Origin: Polytrichum commune
Lineage: Eukaryota > Streptophyta > Polytrichopsida > Polytrichales > Polytrichaceae
Assembly (NCBI GenBank): GCA_950295325.1
Contig: OX485806.1
Coordinates: 58,897,169 to 58,957,168, forward strand
DNA: 60,000 nucleotides
Direction of reading: 5' to 3'
In this document: piece by piece, positions 45,717 to 56,627 of the stretch
How the letters are laid out: each line of letters opens with the position of its first letter
How positions within the stretch are numbered: position 1 is the stretch's first letter
Made by a program: the position numbers and the translations under genes
Notes under the pieces: generated by a model
Database searches by the model: none
Told to the model about the DNA's origin: nothing
Seen by the model: the letters and a program-made list of their open reading frames with translations, nothing else

Positions 45717-46175
45717 AGCATTAAATTGCTCGTAATCAATAAAAATATAATAAAAAAGGCATGAGAAAATAGAAAGTTAGAATAAAGCTACCATGCTAGT
45801 CCAAAGAGGGATAAGAATTATCCCATATTGTTTGTGTGAACCAATGAAAAAAAAAGAACAATGAGAGCATTAGATTATTTCACTCCAAGCAATGTTTATA
45901 TGCCTTTGTAGAGGTGTTCATACTTGTACAATTTTATCTCCTATTGATCTCAATAAATACAAATCAATCTTGGCCTTGACAACAAGTACAAAATGGACAT
46001 GGTCTTAATATCAATTATAATCCTAAAAATAGTTAATTTGTAACCGTTACTTTGAATGTTCATGGACATACCAATTGAAACCTATCTCCTATTGACTCCA
46101 ATAGGTTATGAGCTCACCATGCAAATGAAGTGCCTATAGATTTGATTGTTTTGAGGTTGCGGAGTGAATCTTGAG
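45714..46175 (+). repeat. Right member of the long direct repeat (candidate copia LTR)
   Basis: Pairs with 39584-39935, with insertions that make it longer. Exact TG/CA borders could not be fixed. Confidence 0.5.
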
Positions 46176-46713
46176 AGGGGACGACACTTTTGTGTGAGCG
46201 GTGAGCGGAGATGTGGAGAGCGGAGAATGGATACGAAGTAAAAATAGAAAATTACTCACACTAAATTTAGATGTGTTGGGAAAAAATCAAATATTCTTCA
46301 AATATTCTTGATTTTTCTTTAAATAGTAAAAAAACCTATTTCCGTAGAATGGATAGGTCCAGAAATAAATAAAAAGGAATTTGAATTTGAAATGGTTTAT
46401 TTAAATTTGGAAACTGGAAAATACTAAAATGTTAGAAACATTATGATATAATAGAAAAATATATGATTAAAACCGAGGATGATCTCAAGAAATAATAAAT
46501 GAAAATGAAAAAGATTGGTATAATTGAAGAATGAGTCAATAAAAAAACAGAGGGCGACCAACTTGCTCCGTTTTTATTTCATCACTTTTGTCTTTGTCCT
46601 ATGTGTGAGTCAACTCTAAGGCTTGGACTATAACAATTATTGTTAGTGGTCGAAGAAATTATCTTGAGCTGAATATATATGAGGACGCAAACTCAATATG
46701 AATGTAGAGACGC

Positions 46714-47176
46714 ATGCATACAATGGGAGAGGAGAGAGACATGTTTGCTGGCCTAGGATGGGAGAAGGAGATTAAAAATCTAGGGAATCCCCATGTTCCC
46801 TTTAATCCATCGCTGGAACATGACATAGGTGTTACAAATCGATATAGTGATGACTACGAGCTGACTCCATTTTTGCAGTCCACACAAGCATGGAGGTGGA
46901 GGGTATAAGAGAAGCATAAACGATATACAAAAAATGATAGGAGATGAGCGGATGTGCTAGAGAAGGATGTCACAAGGGGCATGAATGGTGAGGCAAACCA
47001 TGCTTTTGATTTGAATGAAGACAAGTCGATCGACATCGAAAAGGAGGTCAAGGTGGTATGCCAATCTTCTAGGTTTTTGTCGTTTCGCGAGAGGATGAAA
47101 AGATTATCACCGCATCGTCGTCCATTGAAGGATCAGATGAAGGATGAAACGGTATCCTACGTTAATTTGCTTTGAA
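46714..47176 (+). CDS. Unrecognised short frames
   Basis: Two frames of 64 and 73 codons (46714-46908 and 46954-47175). The second is Lys/Glu/Arg-rich (SIDIEKEVKVV, RFLSFRERMKRLSPHRR). No family is recognised; they lie just beyond the C-terminal end of the MULE transposase on the other strand. Confidence 0.2.
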
Positions 47177-48954
47177 CGGGTCCACCACCATCAAGAACAA
47201 CGGATGAAATGAAGCCACAAGCATCTAGGAGGTTGATAAACTGGAAGTAGAGTTCATGAAAAGAGAAAGCATATTAGGTTGGACATGTAGTGTTCAACGG
47301 TGGGAGAAACACATGACATAGTTGAGTATTGTAATGTAACATTTTGAAGAAAATAAAAATAATCTATGAATTAATTTTATTATGAAAAACAATTGTGAGT
47401 AAATATGAGGTGCAAAAATGACCACATCTATTAAGACACAATGTAGTATTAGGCCAAGAGGAATTCTATGAACTAGAATGTGTCAAGAGGCCCCCCTGAA
47501 GTATGAGTTTGACCTCATTGAAGCTTTAAGGTCGGGACGTGAATGAACAAGTCAATGTCAGGATCCAAATTAGAGACCTTGACAAAAATGAAGTAGAGGT
47601 GCTTACAATGTAGAAAATAGTTTCGCTTGCGGCCGAACTTTGATATCATATATTTGAAGGCTGGACAATTACACTCAGGTAGAGAACTCACTGTGAGTTG
47701 GTAAACAGATTATGTAGGTGTAGGTTTGGACTACAACATGATAACGCAAGCAAATCCAAAGCGTGGAATCATGGTTACCTTCAAGATGGACCTATCCATA
47801 GTTCTTACAGAAGCAACCATCTGCATTTGTTTTGTTGATGATGTCATGTTGGACCGTCGCATAAGTTTGGATTGCCTAGAAATAGGGTAAGAGTCTAGAT
47901 TGGGTGGAACGTCCACACCAAAGAGGTCGAATGGAGGAGCAGATATGTTAAAGAGGCGAGTTGGAGAGATGCATTCTTTCGAGGGAAGTCAAAAACTTGC
48001 ATTTTCAAGTTTAAGGATCTCTAGACAAGTAAGGTTAGTGCCAAGTTTGACAGGCCATACGGCCATTAGAGGTCTTTCTTGGTCAGGAGAAAATTTGTCG
48101 ACCCACTTGCGACGGGAACCTTTAACACAATGCTCAATGTCGTCTGCTCAAAAGAAAAACTTCTCAACTTTAGGGGTTGTGAATTTGTAATAGTTCCAAA
48201 TTCCAAGGTATGCCGAGGCCGGGGTGCTCTTGCCATTGGTGACGATTTTGGCAATACATTTCTTCTTGGTGACCGCATGCATAGCCCAATATGCCTTAAA
48301 GGAGTTATAAGGAATGCGAGCAATATGCCAAAGTTTCTCGTCCACTTTAGATTCTTGTACAGCAGTGACGTGGGGAAAATCAATTTCAATAGGAAGGGGT
48401 GGTGAAACCTCTAGCACTGACGGAGAGGATTCCTTGACGATGGTAGGCAAAGGTGAAGCATGAGATAGTGTGGTTTTTTAAGCGACACAAGGACGAGAGA
48501 AATTGACGGTGTCGGGGCGGTAGGTCTCTTCGTCGGCTCCAACGGAGGTGTCAGGTTTACGTTTCTGTGATCCGAACACCTCAGCACCTTCGAGGTGGGG
48601 ATTACGAGTGCAAAACTCTTCCCCGCCGGGCATGTCGAGAAACACCTTTTGGAGCATAGCAAAGTCACCAATTCGTTGAGCACATCGAAGCTTGAGTTCT
48701 TTTTTGCTAGGGCCATCACCCCCAACACCATCTTTTAGAAATTGATGATACGCCACGACTTGAAAGAACGCTTGAATATAGTCATCAACATTGGCTACAT
48801 ACAAATCGCCACCCTTGTTTTCTGATGCTTGAAGCCATTTGTTGTGAATGGATTCGGCAAGGTTGCAATTAAGCATTTGTGCAAACTCCTCAACGGTCAT
48901 GATTTTTTCGTGTGTAATGGAATGGCAGTGTAAGAAAGTTGCAGAACCCAAAAA

Positions 48955-48985
48955 AAAACAAAAACACACACACACACACACAAAG
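48955..48985. repeat. (AC)n microsatellite inside the transposase
   Basis: ACACACACACACACAC after an A-rich run; on the coding strand it reads as GT repeats between two coding blocks and may lie in an intron. Confidence 0.8.
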
Positions 48986-49322
48986 TGAAAAAACTAGAGA
49001 CGCACTAGTTCCATGAAACCACCCCATTGTCGATAGCGGAAGTGCCAAAAGGCTAGCCAAAGTTGAAGGTGTTTCAGACCGTCCTCAGAGGTGCAATTGG
49101 ATGAAGCCCACCAAACCTTGATAGCAAGGTACCTCGTCTCTGCCTCGAGCATAGAGTAAGCATCGCGGTATTGGAGGCAGAGACGCTTGTGTTGGTCTTG
49201 CAAGTCGTGCTTGATACAGAGATTCGTATGTATTCCAATGATTGGATCCAATAGAAGAAGCAAGTACTCTTGCGCCCTTGGATCGGAACCTTGGGATCTC
49301 CAAAGCCATAGACGATCCTCAT

Positions 49323-50290
49323 TGTCGCGCACCTCTCCATGAGGAGTGCCCGAAACACCATGGGCACAAGGGGAACCCCGGAGTGACACCCAGGACTTGT
49401 GGCACCGTTGGTGAAAGGGCCCAAGTGATCCTAGTGTGGGTGAGGGCCCCGGGCGTTGGGAACGCCTCCCACCCACGGAGACTAGGAGGCATGAGGGTAA
49501 GGCCATGAGCTATGAGTAGCTCATGGCGTGGTGATTCTAGAATGCTCAAGATCACCTCAAGCGGAGGTGTGAGCTAGGAGTTATGGCCATTTGAGTGGGG
49601 CGCTATCCCGGGACAGCGCCCTGGTACAGCAGTGCCTGGGAGTGATTCCCGGGACTGCCAAGGTTCAAACATGCATAACTTCCTCAAGACTTGCCCGAAT
49701 GGGGCAAGTGAGGAGTCCATCGGTATCTACGTGAAGCGTAGATGGAGTGGTTGGTTGTTATGATCCAACATCATACAAGGAAGTTATGATGGTCTGAAGC
49801 TGCTGGGGGGTTCTAGGCCCAGCAGCTAAAGGAAAATGTCCACTTGGCCCCAACTCTTGGTAGAGAGACAAGAGGTTGGTTGACGGTGAGATAGGGGCCC
49901 CGCGTAAAGTCCTCGAGGCTTATATGGGTGAGGTGGTGTGGCTTCACCCACCCGAGGCCGAACGGCAAGGCCTTTATGGGCATTGGCCCATTGTGAGGCC
50001 ATAGTTGCCTAGTATGGTTCGGGTTGTTGTAGTGTTGCTCCCGCAACGCGATGATCAACATGGGATTGGACTTCCGTGGATGGAAGTCCACAGCGAAGAA
50101 ATGGGTTACCAATTAAAGGGTGAGTCCCGAAAGCAAAGTAGGAGGGTTGGTTCCCCTCCTATGAACTATATGGTCCGGGGTAGGAGGAGCTAACCATTAG
50201 CATGGCGGTATGCGAAGGGTTAGCGCTCGTAACCTTTGCTAGAAATGAAAATTGGTAAGATTGTTAAGGGGACTAGCAAGGGTTGCGACA
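49323..50290 (+). mobile_element. Solo LTR of the chromovirus family (968 bp)
   Basis: Begins TGTCGCGCACC and ends GGTTGCGACA, like 15655-16628. The flanks are CTCAT (49318-49322) and CTGAT (50291-50295), a 5-bp target duplication with one later change. Without it the transposase frame joins GFIADSAQANWNA to the DxQxQHK region. Confidence 0.88.
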
Positions 50291-51836
50291 CTGATGGCAT
50301 TCCAATTTGCTTGTGCACTGTCCGCTATGAAGCCTTTGAAGTGAGGCTTGGGGATTCCATACCGAGCCATGACGTGGTTGAAGTTATGCCAGAAAAACAC
50401 TTGAGCATCCTTGTCTTCAGATTGGAAGTCACAGCAAGCGATGGTCATGACACATTGGTAGGTCCTATCGTATACGTGGCAAGCCATGGTGGTCCATTTG
50501 GCCATGCGTTTGACATGGTCGGACATGATCCAAGCGTTCTCGAGATCCCCGCCTGGGTGCATGCGCCTAACCAGATCAACCCCACTGCCAGGGCCAACCT
50601 CAAACATCTTGAAGACAAAGACTTTGTCTGTCTCATCACCTTGGCCCGGGAATTGATTACATTGGACATAGGCCCAAATCTTGACACCTCTAAGCTTAGC
50701 AATGCCATCCAAAACCCCTAATCTACGCAAGTATTTGAACGTTGTAGCTTTGTTATGGAGGTGGGGGGAATACAATTCCTTGCAACAAGCAAAGACGGGC
50801 TCAAGTTCTTCCAATGAAAGCAAATGATGTGGATCACTATCATTGTGGAGGAGGAACTCACCCACAAGGTCCTCACTGGCTACTAAAATGATTTTGCTGT
50901 GAGTGGCTTGGGGCGTTCGCTCGATGAGGGCGTCGATGCGCTTACGGCTATCTTTGTAATTGCCGACCTTGGCGGGGTGACGATGATTGCCAAGATGAAT
51001 GCACGCCCGCTAAGTGGTATCGTTGCCATGGACGTAGAATATTTTGGCAATGCATGGTGCAATGCATTTGGAGGGTCCTTGCACATCTTGCACACTAGAG
51101 TGGAGAAGGTAGGCACAGGACCACCAATGGGAAAGGACTCCTTGGTGAATCCATCGAATTCAGTATCATTGATTGAGGAGGTACGGTGAACATGTTGGAG
51201 GTAGTTACAATGAGGATTCTGGCACTCGAGGTGGCCAACGCAGGTGGACAAGTGAAAAACTAAGCCTAAGTCATTGCTAATATTGGTGGTTTGGGTTTTA
51301 GTCCAGACATGGCCATCGTAGGGTTTGTCCATGCCGTCCATGGATTTGGCCTTCGTATGAGAGGATGAGACACCAACGGGGGGGAAAATAAACATTTGAT
51401 TACCATCAAAACGAGGCGGAAGGAAATTCACCTCCATGATTTGCAAAATGTCATAATTTAGCTTCTTGAGGATGTTTTTCCCACCATGCATAGAAGCTAA
51501 AGTACGCAAACATTGAAGAATGGAAATGCACGGTTTAGGAAGGGTTGCAGCAACATGATAAAAAATTTCAAGGCGTACAAAAAGGGGGATCAGAAAAGGG
51601 GAATTGAGGGAGGAAGGGGATGGCTTGAAAATGGGAGTGGATAGAGGGGGTTGATCACCATCGGAGGAATCAGAAAGATGTATGACAATGTGTATACCAG
51701 GTGCAATCTTAACTTTGACCACGGGAGGAGTGTTTAAAGTGGACGAGGAGTGTCTTCAATGTTTGTACGCATAGCATTGGGAGGCCAAAAAATGATTGAT
51801 TAACCAACGTTCTAAGTATGTGTTGAATATATGTGG

Positions 51837-53436
51837 ACATTGAAAACGATTCAAAGGTGGTGTGGGGGGCGGGGGTATGGGGGTGGATATTTCGAACAGA
51901 TTTTGACTTTTTGAGCCAGGTTGCACTTATGTGTTGAGTGTTTTGTTGGGTCACATAATGAGGGTTTGGTTCCGAGAGAAACTAGGGGAATGGATGTCTC
52001 AACCATATTTTTAGATTTTCAGCTAGGTCACACGTAAGTGGTGAGTGCTTTGTTGGGTCACATTATGAGGCTCTCGATTTCGAGAGGGGGTAAGGGGGTG
52101 GAAGTCCACACCACTTTTTGACCTTTTGAGCTAGGTGACATCTATGTGTTGAGTGCTTTGTTGGGTCACATTATGAGGCTTTTGGTTCTGAGAGGGGATA
52201 GGGGGTGGAAATCCACACCAGATTCTTAGATTTTGAGCTAAGTCGCACGTAAATGTTGAGTGTTTTGTTGTGCCACATATGAGGCTCTCGGTATCGAGAA
52301 GCGGCAGGGGGGTGGAAGTCCACACCAGATTTTCAGATTTTGAGCAAGGTCGCACCTAAGTGTTGAGTTTTTTTGTTGTGTCACACATTGAGGCTCTCGG
52401 TTCCGAGAAAAGGTATGGGGGTGGATGTCTCAACCAGATTTTCAGATTTTGAGTTTGGTTGCACCTAAGTGTTGAGTGCTTTGTTATGCCACATGTAAGG
52501 CTTTCGGTTCCGATAAGGGGTAGGGGGTTGGATGTTTCAACCAGATTTTCATATTCTGAGCTAGGTGGCACCTAAGTGTTCAATGCTTTGTTGGGTCACA
52601 TTATGAGGCTCTCGGTTCCAAGAGGAGGTAGGGGGTGGATGTCTCAACTAGATTTTCAGATTTTGAGCTAGGTGGCATCTATGTGTTGAGTGCTTTGTTG
52701 TGTCACATTATGATGTTTCAACCAGATTTTCAGATTTTGACCTAGGTTGCACCAAACTGTTGAGTGCTTTGTTGTGTCACATTATGAGGCTCTCGGATTT
52801 GAGAGGGGGTAAGGGGGTGGATGTCTCAATTAGATTTTCAAATTTTGAGCTAGGTGGCATCTATGTGTTGAGTGCTTTGTTGTGTCACATTATGAGGCTC
52901 TCGGTTTTGAGGGGGGGGTAAGGGGGTGGATGTCTCAATCAGATTTTATGTTTTTAAACTAGGTTGCACTTAAGTGTGGAGTTTTTGGTTGTGCCACATA
53001 TTAGGCTCTCGGTTCGGAGAAGGGGTAGGGGATGGATGTTTCAACCAGATTTTCAGATTTAGCGCTAGGTCACACCTAAGTGTTGAGTTTTTTGTTGTGT
53101 CACATATTGAGGCTCTTGGTTTCGAGAGGGGGTAGGAGGGTGGATGTTTCAACCAGATTTTTGGATTCTGACCTAGGTTGCACCAAAGTATTGAGTGGTT
53201 TTTTGTGTCACATATTGAGGTCTCGGTTTCGAGAGGGGGTAGGGGGTGGAAGTCCACACCAATTTTTTTGATTTTGAGCTAGGTGGCATCTATGTGTTGA
53301 GTGCTTTGTTGTATCACATTATGAGGCTTTCGGTTCTGATAAGGGGTAGGGGGTTGGATGTTTCAACCATATTTTTAGATTTTGAGCTACGTGGCACCTA
53401 AGTGTTCAATGCTTTGTTGGGTCATATTATGAGGCT
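51837..53436. repeat. Tandem array of about 15 units, 107-108 bp
   Basis: The anchor TCACAT (or CCACAT/TCATAT) occurs at 51951, 52058, 52166, 52272, 52381, 52489, 52596, 52703, 52777, 52884, 52994, 53100, 53208, 53314 and 53422. All steps are 106-110 except one shortened 74-bp unit. Units share AGATTTTGAGCTAGGT, GTGTTGAGTGCTTTGTTG and GAGGCTCTCGGTT. It starts next to the 5' end of the MULE transposase and stops exactly at the LTR at 53437. Confidence 0.92.
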
Positions 53437-54592
53437 TGTCAGCCCTAAACTCCCACCCTTATGCGTCGTAATCCGGGTGAAAGCTTGAGGTTAACATTCG
53501 CTTAATTAAATCCAATAGTAGTAGCCGAGCCTCCTCATTCCAACATCACTCAAGTATTGAACTCACAATGCTTTACTTAGTGTGACCCAAACACAAATGT
53601 TCAAAAACACTTCTTAAGCTTGTATGTCTCAGGTGTCATAAATTCATGTCCACACCAAGCTCACTTCCACAGCCCTCTCTGTCATGTGTCCACTAGTTCT
53701 CCACAGCCTAAGGAGCATGTCCTCCTCCTCATCCGACCTCAACCCTTCTTGGTTGTCGGATCCCCAGTTCTCTTCACCATTGCCTGAATCCCAGCCTCAA
53801 TCTCCGAACTGCACCCCTCCTTTGGTCGCACTCCAGCAACCAACCGCAACCAAAAATGCAGCAACCTTAGGCCACACTGCCCCCTTTGACACCGAATGGC
53901 AGGCTCAATCCTCACCCACTGGAATCACTGATGCCATGTGATTTCAGGCCCTTTTCCACACTTCCCTTCCTCACTCGTTGTGGGGAGATTTTGAATCCAC
54001 TCTGCTCACTCCCAACCTCTTCCCACCTTGCTACTTCATTCACCTTGTGAGCTTCTGGACTCCGAAATTTTGGTCGCATTGTGGGTGCGAGCTGGGTTGA
54101 TTCATATTTCGGCGTCTGGGTGATGCCGGTATTTTTCTCTTCCCCTCTCTCCCCAGATGTGCATCCTTCTTCTTCAGCCAGCTGCTCCACCTGAGGCCTC
54201 GCCTCCCTCACCCCGCCTCGCATCCACCTCTGTTCCTATGCCACCTCACATTCCAGCTCCCCACCGAAGTTCCATGTTCGATCCGAACAACCAGCAACCT
54301 GATCCGCAATTGGACCAGGTTTTTCCCACCCTTAAACGGAATGGTCCCAGGTCTAATTCGAACATTAGCTGGTCTGTATTTCATGAGTCTGGTATTACCA
54401 ATCAATAAAACAACAACTAACAAACTAATCATCCCCCCCTTTAATGCTTAAGTCCTATCCTCACACTCTACATAGGTCTAACCCTTAATTTCCACCCCAT
54501 CTCACTAATCACTAACTTAGTCATGCCTGATTTTTAAGCTTTTCACATTTTTTGTTGTTAATTGGAATTGTGGGCATGAATTCGGGCTCACA
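53437..54592 (+). mobile_element. LTR (1,156 bp) with primer-binding site on its right
   Basis: Starts TGTCAGCCCTAAACTCCCAC and ends TTCGGGCTCACA, resembling the start and end of the 5209-7309 solo LTR. ATTGGCGACATCAGGGGATGG-like sequence follows at 54595-54615, the position and TGGCGAC form of a primer-binding site, so it reads as a plus-strand 5' LTR. Yet the coding sequence just to its right is on the minus strand. Confidence 0.7.
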
Positions 54593-54617
54593 TAATTGGC
54601 GACATCAGGGGATGGAT
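54593..54617 (+). other. Candidate primer-binding site
   Basis: TGGCGACATCAGGGGATGG, two to four bases after the LTR end. TGGCGAC-type sites are common in plant gypsy elements. Confidence 0.55.
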
Positions 54618-54649
54618 CCAAAATCTCTTCCTTGCAGGCAAGTGTCGTT

Positions 54650-55855
54650 TCAAGCTCGGTACTCTTTGCATCGACTGCTTGCCGTCCGGGTTGGAAAGCT
54701 CTCCCCGTTTAATATTTCCAGTTGCAATGAGTTGTTAGGGAAGGCCTCACGAACAAGATAATGGCCTAACCACACCGCATCAAACTTACCCGGAAACTCG
54801 AGTTTCCTCGCATCTTGGATTAGTACCATCATACATGGCCTTAGTGCCCTCTTCTTGTGTCGCTTGTCGAATGTGATCTTCCTTCGCCTTTGGATGGCTT
54901 CGATGTGTTGTGTTGCCATTCTTCTCATCTCATCAAGCTCCTCCAATGTTGTCAGCCTATTCCTTAATGACCGACTATCTGTGAGACGCAAGTCGACTGC
55001 AACTCGTAGTGATTCCACCTCGAACTCGATGGGAAGAGTAGTTTCCAATCCATACACCAATAAAAATGGTGTGGCTTGAGTCGTCACCTTGAATGTAGTG
55101 AGATAAGCCCACAATGCCGCTGTCAACTTGACGTCCCAATCCCTCTTCAAATCGTGAATTGTCTTGCGAAGGATGCCCACCAAAGTCCTGTTAACACGCT
55201 CCGTCTGACCATTGGTTTGCGGATGATAAGGAGTTGTTTTCCTATGGTCTATCTTAAACCTATCCGTCATCTCTTGAAACATCTCATTCAAGAAATGGGT
55301 GCCCTTATCACTAACCAGAATCTTGGGACAACCGAACCTTGAGATGATGTTCTCATACATAAATATGGCGGCATTGGCGGCTGTGTTCGTCTTCACAGCT
55401 TTCGTTTCCGCCCATTTAGTCAAATACTCTGTGGCCACAACAATGTACACCATACATTTTGAAGAGTGGGGGTGGACTTCTCCAACATAATTGATTTCTC
55501 ATTTCTCAAAATGATTTAAAGGTAAGGACACATGAAGTGGCATTTCTATGCGGAGATCATTTCTAACATACCTGTGACAGGCGTCACATTTTTTAACGTA
55601 TTCCTTGGCATCCTTAAACAAATCGAGCTAGAAATAACCTGCCCTTAGTATCTTTTGGCCTGTGAATAATCCAAAAAAATATCCACCACATGCACTATCA
55701 TGGCATGATGATAAAATGGAGGGCACTTCTACCTCCGACACGCAACGTCTCAACAAGCCCATCAACTCCTCTCTAAATAATCTATGCCCTATCACCACAT
55801 AATGCCTGCTATTAACTCTGACCTTTCTCATTTCCTCCCTTGTCAGATCTCCAGT
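54650..55855 (-). pseudogene. Ty3/gypsy integrase (second family)
   Basis: Zinc region with CDACHRY (about 55580), then WAETKAVKT, VSDKGTHFLNE (catalytic Asp), TTPYHPQTNGQTERVN (55215-55260, catalytic Glu), and a C-terminus with FDAVWLGHYLVREAF and ILNGESFPTR. The 267-codon block 55453-54650 is open. In-frame stops upstream (near 55500, 55628 and 55855) interrupt an otherwise continuous frame from RNase H. No chromodomain or PHD finger. The gene ends about 35 bases from the primer-binding site of the opposite-facing LTR. Confidence 0.9.
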
Positions 55856-56622
55856 TCATTGTTGGGTTGTTAGAAATTCGACAATGCTTGAGTACCAATC
55901 TGCCTTAGCGGTTATCAGGAAGAGATTGTCATTCCTCAAGCTATTGTCAACCGGACTGGATCCAACCTCGTCAAACAACCTTGATAAGTGGTCTGCTTGT
56001 AGGTGCATACGCCCGGGCTTATACTCCACGGTGTAGTCGAATTCTTCCAACAGTAGGACCCATCTAACCAACCTCCCACTCAACTCTGCCTTGTTGACTA
56101 AAAACTTGATTGCCATGTGGTCTACAAAAAAAACCACCGGATTACACATAAGGTAATGGCAAAATTTCTTAACTGAAAAAACCATGGCCAAACACTCTCT
56201 TTCCGTGGTGAAATAATTTCTCTCTGCAGGGGTTAACTGTCGGCTCGTATAAGCCACAGGTTGATCCTTCCCTTTGTCTCCCGTTGACTGACATAATGCA
56301 CTACATACAGCCACTGCACTAGCATCACAAAACAGATGAAATGGCTTTCCCCAATCTGGTGGCCTCAACACCGGGTAGGTGCTAAGTTTCAACCTCAACT
56401 CCTCGAATGCCCGTTGGCATGCCCTTGTCCACTCAAACTTACAATCCTTCTTAAGTAGTTACGTGATAGGTACTGCAATTTTTGCATAATCCGGGATCAG
56501 CTCTATATACCAACTTACATGTCCCAACAACTTGGCTATGTCTTTTGTATTGGTTGGAGTAGCCAGCTCATCTATGACTGCTATCTTTTGGGGGTCCGGC
56601 TCTCTTCCCTTCTCACTCATCA
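55856..56622 (-). pseudogene. Ty3/gypsy RNase H and 3' part of RT (second family)
   Basis: Thumb/connection region (SEKGREPDPQKI near 56590, then ELIPDYAKIA), a TAA near 56460, then RNase H: FCDASAVAVCSAL (Asp), TTERECLAMVFSVKKF (Glu), VDHMAIKFLV (Asp), LQADHLSRL. The frame joins the RT part at 59677 once the 3.05-kb insertion is removed (LLGYV on one side, MSEKGRE on the other). Confidence 0.9.
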
Positions 56623-56627
56623 CATAT

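Larger units (their letters stand above)
47470..51780 (-). pseudogene. Mutator-like (MULE) transposase with SWIM zinc finger, split by a solo LTR
   Basis: Cuts and pastes DNA. Reading leftwards: N-terminal region with GHVWTKT (about 51300) and GHLECQNPHC; CKMCK; a frameshift near 51075 and a TAG near 51013; then LVGEFLLHND, LEELEPVF and KFxEVGPGSG-like sequence; a DDE-type core with MACHVYD, CDFQSED (about 50420-50440) and GFIADSAQANWNA (about 50317-50336). Here a 968-bp LTR (49323-50290) interrupts. Coding resumes in DLQDQHKRLC, EAETRYL, WLAFWHFRYRQWGG, then LAESIHNKWLQASENKG, AKIVTNGKSTPA and LGIWNYYK. A SWIM finger, CNCPAFKYM then CKHLYF (about 47600-47680), lies near the end (FIHVPTLKL). 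An (AC)n run near 48960 and further shifts break the frame. DDE core followed by SWIM is the MULE layout. Exon limits are not resolved. Confidence 0.75.

Noticed and set aside
54153-54410. Pro-rich 83-codon frame inside the 53437 LTR
   Set aside because: Low-complexity sequence within an LTR, with no conserved motif.
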